From Paraburkholderia sp. BCC1886 (GTDB taxonomy: Bacteria > Pseudomonadota > Gammaproteobacteria > Burkholderiales > Burkholderiaceae): 64,000 nucleotides of DNA. Below, piece by piece: positions 62,079 to 64,000 of the stretch. The notes beneath the pieces are model-generated. The model made no database searches. It saw nothing but the letters and a program-made list of their open reading frames with translations, and was not told where the DNA came from. The position numbers and the translations under genes were made by a program. The stretch's first letter is position 1. Every line of letters begins with the position of its first letter. The DNA lies in NCBI RefSeq assembly GCF_900996245.1, contig NZ_CAAJGK010000045.1:78448-142447 (forward strand). The letters run 5' to 3'.

Positions 62079-62693
62079 TTACTGCGCGACGACGTAGCCT
62101 CGTGCCTGCATACATGCGCCGTATGCGGCCCAGTACTGGGTCATGGGTGGTTCGGGGGCGGGCAGCGGCGGCAGGTTCACGCTCGATGCCGCCGCGCTGG
62201 TCCCGGCCGCGCTCGCCATAGCTGTTTCCGAACTGCCGGGCGTGGCGGTGGCCGCAGAAGCGGCGTTCGCCGTCGCCGGTTGGGCGGGATGGCCCGGCTG
62301 GTTCGCCTGACTTCCCTGTGCCGTCTGAGACCTGTGCGAGTCGGCCACGCCAGTCGACGAGGCGGGCGCCGCGGTGGCCGCCGTCGCTCCACTCGCGGCG
62401 GCCGGCATGCCGGTGCCCGGCGGCACGGCCGAGAAACTGCTCGGCGGCAAAGGCGGACGCGCCGGCGTGCCGGTCGTCGAGGTTTTAGTCGCGACCGGCT
62501 GACGCGGCGGCAATTGCGACTCGTGCGCGATGTTGACTTTGGTCTGCTTGTTGGCCGCCGCATAACAGGTGGCCGTGTCGATGCTGCGTTGGTACGCGGT
62601 CTGGCTTCGAATCGGATAAACGAGCGGTTGCCAGGCGAGTGCCGCCTGGCTGACCAGCGTTAGTGTCAATGCAATACAGGTCTTGTAACCCAT
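62079..62693 (-). CDS. Secreted Ala/Pro/Thr-rich protein with C-terminal CM-x2-RGY motif
   Basis: 204 residues from the ATG at 62693 (GGGAG nine bases upstream); the frame extends to 62993 without support. Signal peptide about 1-20 (ends ALAW), then PLVYPIRSQTAYQRSIDTAT with one Cys, a long low-complexity Ala/Pro/Ser/Thr region, and a conserved-looking end MTQYWAAYGACMQARGYVV. The CM-x-x-RGY ending recurs in small envelope proteins of Proteobacteria, with no assigned function that I know. Confidence 0.68.
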   Translation of the reverse strand: MGYKTCIALTLTLVSQAALAWQPLVYPIRSQTAYQRSIDTATCYAAANKQTKVNIAHESQLPPRQPVATKTSTTGTPARPPLPPSSFSAVPPGTGMPAAASGATAATAAPASSTGVADSHRSQTAQGSQANQPGHPAQPATANAASAATATPGSSETAMASAAGTSAAASSVNLPPLPAPEPPMTQYWAAYGACMQARGYVVAQ

Positions 62694-63200
62694 CGCAGTC
62701 GCTCCCGCAGCGATGTAGGCCTTTTTATAGGCAATCGCGCTTCGCGTGTTTTCTGGTGCTATCCATTCTGGCCGGCTGTGGCCGCGTGAACGGCGGCTCA
62801 CTCCGACTCCCGCGAAGGCGTCCTGGTGCAGCGTAACACCTCGTTCGCACGACGCGAGGTATGGCATGACGGGTGCAGCCGCCATGCTGCAGTCGTATGA
62901 AGACATATTGTTCTGACGATTTGCCTGACGAGACGAATCGCGCGGAAGGCAGTGCGCAGGCTCGCGACGTTGACATGAAAAGGCGTCACGCAAACGTTTG
63001 TTCGACGCCGTTTCGACGACGGGTCACGAGCCTGCATACACGCCGCATTGCAGGAGAAATTGTTTTAGTAAGTTTTCTAAAGTTTTGGTAAGGGTTCGCC
63101 GATAACAAACCAGAACCAGGCGTCGACTCGGGGATCGAGGTTCGAATAACGACAGCGCTGTATGGACGCCGCTTAAAAAACCAAAGCTACGGGAAGATTC
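62694..63200. promoter_or_regulatory. Upstream region of the octad-repeat protein
   Basis: 507 bp with no supported gene. TTGACA at 62970-62975 lacks a good -10 partner. CAAACGTTTG at 62991-63000 is a 10-bp palindrome. The stretch 63050-63200 is AT-richer than average. Probably carries divergent promoters for the flanking secreted-protein and repeat-protein genes. Confidence 0.4.
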
Positions 63201-64000
63201 ATGACTTCAATCGTATCGGCACTTTCGCCGGCGCAAATCGCTGCGTTGACGACCACCCAGATCGGCCACCTGTCGACGTCCGACATCGCAGCGTTATCCA
63301 CGCTCCAGGCTCCGTCACTGAGCACCGATCAGATCGCGGCGATGTCGACGGCCGATATCGTCAGCCTCAGCAGCGCGGCATTGGCGGCGTTGTCGTCGTC
63401 TCAATTGACGGCCTTGTCCACTTCGGACATCTCGTCCCTCAAGACTTCCCAACTCGGCGCGCTGACCAGCTCGCAAATTCAGGGTTTGTCGACCAGTCAG
63501 CTCGCCGCATTGACCTACGTGCAGGTCGCCGTGCTGTCGACGTCGCAAGTCGGCGCTTTGTCGAGCGTGCAGGTGGGCGCACTGACGACCGGCCAGATCG
63601 GCGCGCTGTCGAATGCGGACGTGGCCGCACTGAGTCTGGATCAACTGAGCGCATTCAGCACCGCGGATATCGCTGCATTGAAGACGGCGCAGGTCGCTGC
63701 GTTGACGACGACGCAGGTCGGCGCACTGACCTCGGACCAGGTCGGCGCGTTGACGACTACGCAGGTTGGCGTCCTGACGACGACGCAAGTGGGCGCTCTG
63801 AGCACCGCGCAAATCGGCGCATTGTCGACGACGCAGATTGGCTCGCTGTCGACGAAAGACGTGGCCGCGCTGAGTACGGATCAACTGGGCGCGCTGTCCA
63901 CGTCGGATATCGCAGCACTTAAGACGGCGCAGGTTGCAGCGCTGACGACGACCCAGGTCGCGGCCTTGACGACCGATCAGGTCGGCGCGCTGACGACGGT
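63201..64000 (+). CDS. Repetitive octad-repeat protein, N-terminal part (3' end cut by window edge)
   Basis: Starts MTSIVSALSPAQIAALTTTQ; ATG at 63201 behind GGGAAG and open to the edge (266 codons). Nearly the whole sequence is an 8-residue unit of consensus A-L-[ST]-T-x-[QD]-[VIL]-[GA] with no gaps. Above this is an 80-residue (240-bp) period: the D-I-x-x-L-K-T landmark begins at 63426, 63666 and 63906. No classical signal peptide is visible at the N-terminus. Regular Leu/Val spacing suggests a solenoid such as a beta-helix. Similar repeats occur in large surface or adhesin-like proteins of Burkholderia and relatives, from memory; a surface role is inference. Confidence 0.82.
   Translation, partial: MTSIVSALSPAQIAALTTTQIGHLSTSDIAALSTLQAPSLSTDQIAAMSTADIVSLSSAALAALSSSQLTALSTSDISSLKTSQLGALTSSQIQGLSTSQLAALTYVQVAVLSTSQVGALSSVQVGALTTGQIGALSNADVAALSLDQLSAFSTADIAALKTAQVAALTTTQVGALTSDQVGALTTTQVGVLTTTQVGALSTAQIGALSTTQIGSLSTKDVAALSTDQLGALSTSDIAALKTAQVAALTTTQVAALTTDQVGALTT

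Noticed and set aside
63315..63884. 189-residue minus-strand ORF with RRRQ/ADLR repeats
   Set aside because: Mirror image of the octad repeats in the + strand gene.
63201..64000. Regular 24-bp spacing suggesting a CRISPR array
   Set aside because: The repeat is fully coding with an 8-residue period, units are contiguous and there are no spacers.

Overview
The window reads as chromosomal DNA of a high-GC betaproteobacterium of the Burkholderiales, most likely Paraburkholderia or a close relative. The evidence is dense high-GC coding, Burkholderia-type gene content (hmgA-fahA, xdhABC, a colanic/cepacian-like exopolysaccharide locus) and a hairpin repeat at 16.38 kb of a kind I recognise from intergenic regions in this group. 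No search was run, so the genus is an inference.

Layout. 0-2 kb: end of the homogentisate pathway (hmgA partial, fahA). 2-6 kb, minus strand: a tight four-gene operon of a serine-acetyltransferase-like protein, an AlaX-type tRNA-editing protein, an MFS transporter and a cysteine-synthase-like PLP enzyme. This is the best candidate for an undescribed system: an O-acetylserine-derived amino-acid antimetabolite with self-protection and export. 6-9 kb: MFS exporter, hypothetical protein, D-lactate dehydrogenase. 9.7-16.2 kb: two tandem AspT antiporters, aspartate 4-decarboxylase and a class V aminotransferase. 16.4-29.5 kb: MFS, xanthine dehydrogenase xdhABC, LysR regulator, DsbA-like isomerase, TAXI binding protein, BON-domain protein, TauE and LysE family transporters and small proteins.

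30-61 kb is a large exopolysaccharide (EPS) locus. Its left arm holds a glycosyltransferase, a secreted PIG-L/lectin/FG-GAP protein, GDP-mannose mannosyl hydrolase, a small membrane protein and a secreted glycoside hydrolase. A 730-bp regulatory gap with repeated TGTTTCA half-sites separates it from a GlxA/AraC-type regulator. The core follows: manC, a WcaJ-type priming transferase, a Wza-like exporter, a Wzc-like tyrosine kinase, gmd, fcl, further glycosyltransferases, WcaF-like and acyltransferase-3 decorating enzymes, a GMC oxidoreductase, Wzy and Wzx. The gene set predicts a Wzx/Wzy-dependent polymer started on glucose-1-phosphate (or a similar hexose phosphate), containing mannose and fucose, acylated and possibly oxidised. 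No low-molecular-weight tyrosine phosphatase (Wzb) is present in the locus.

61-64 kb: a zinc-ribbon membrane protein, a secreted Ala/Pro-rich protein and the start of a very repetitive protein built of 8-residue units inside an 80-residue higher-order repeat, cut by the window edge. I saw no tRNA, rRNA, CRISPR array, transposase or prophage gene.
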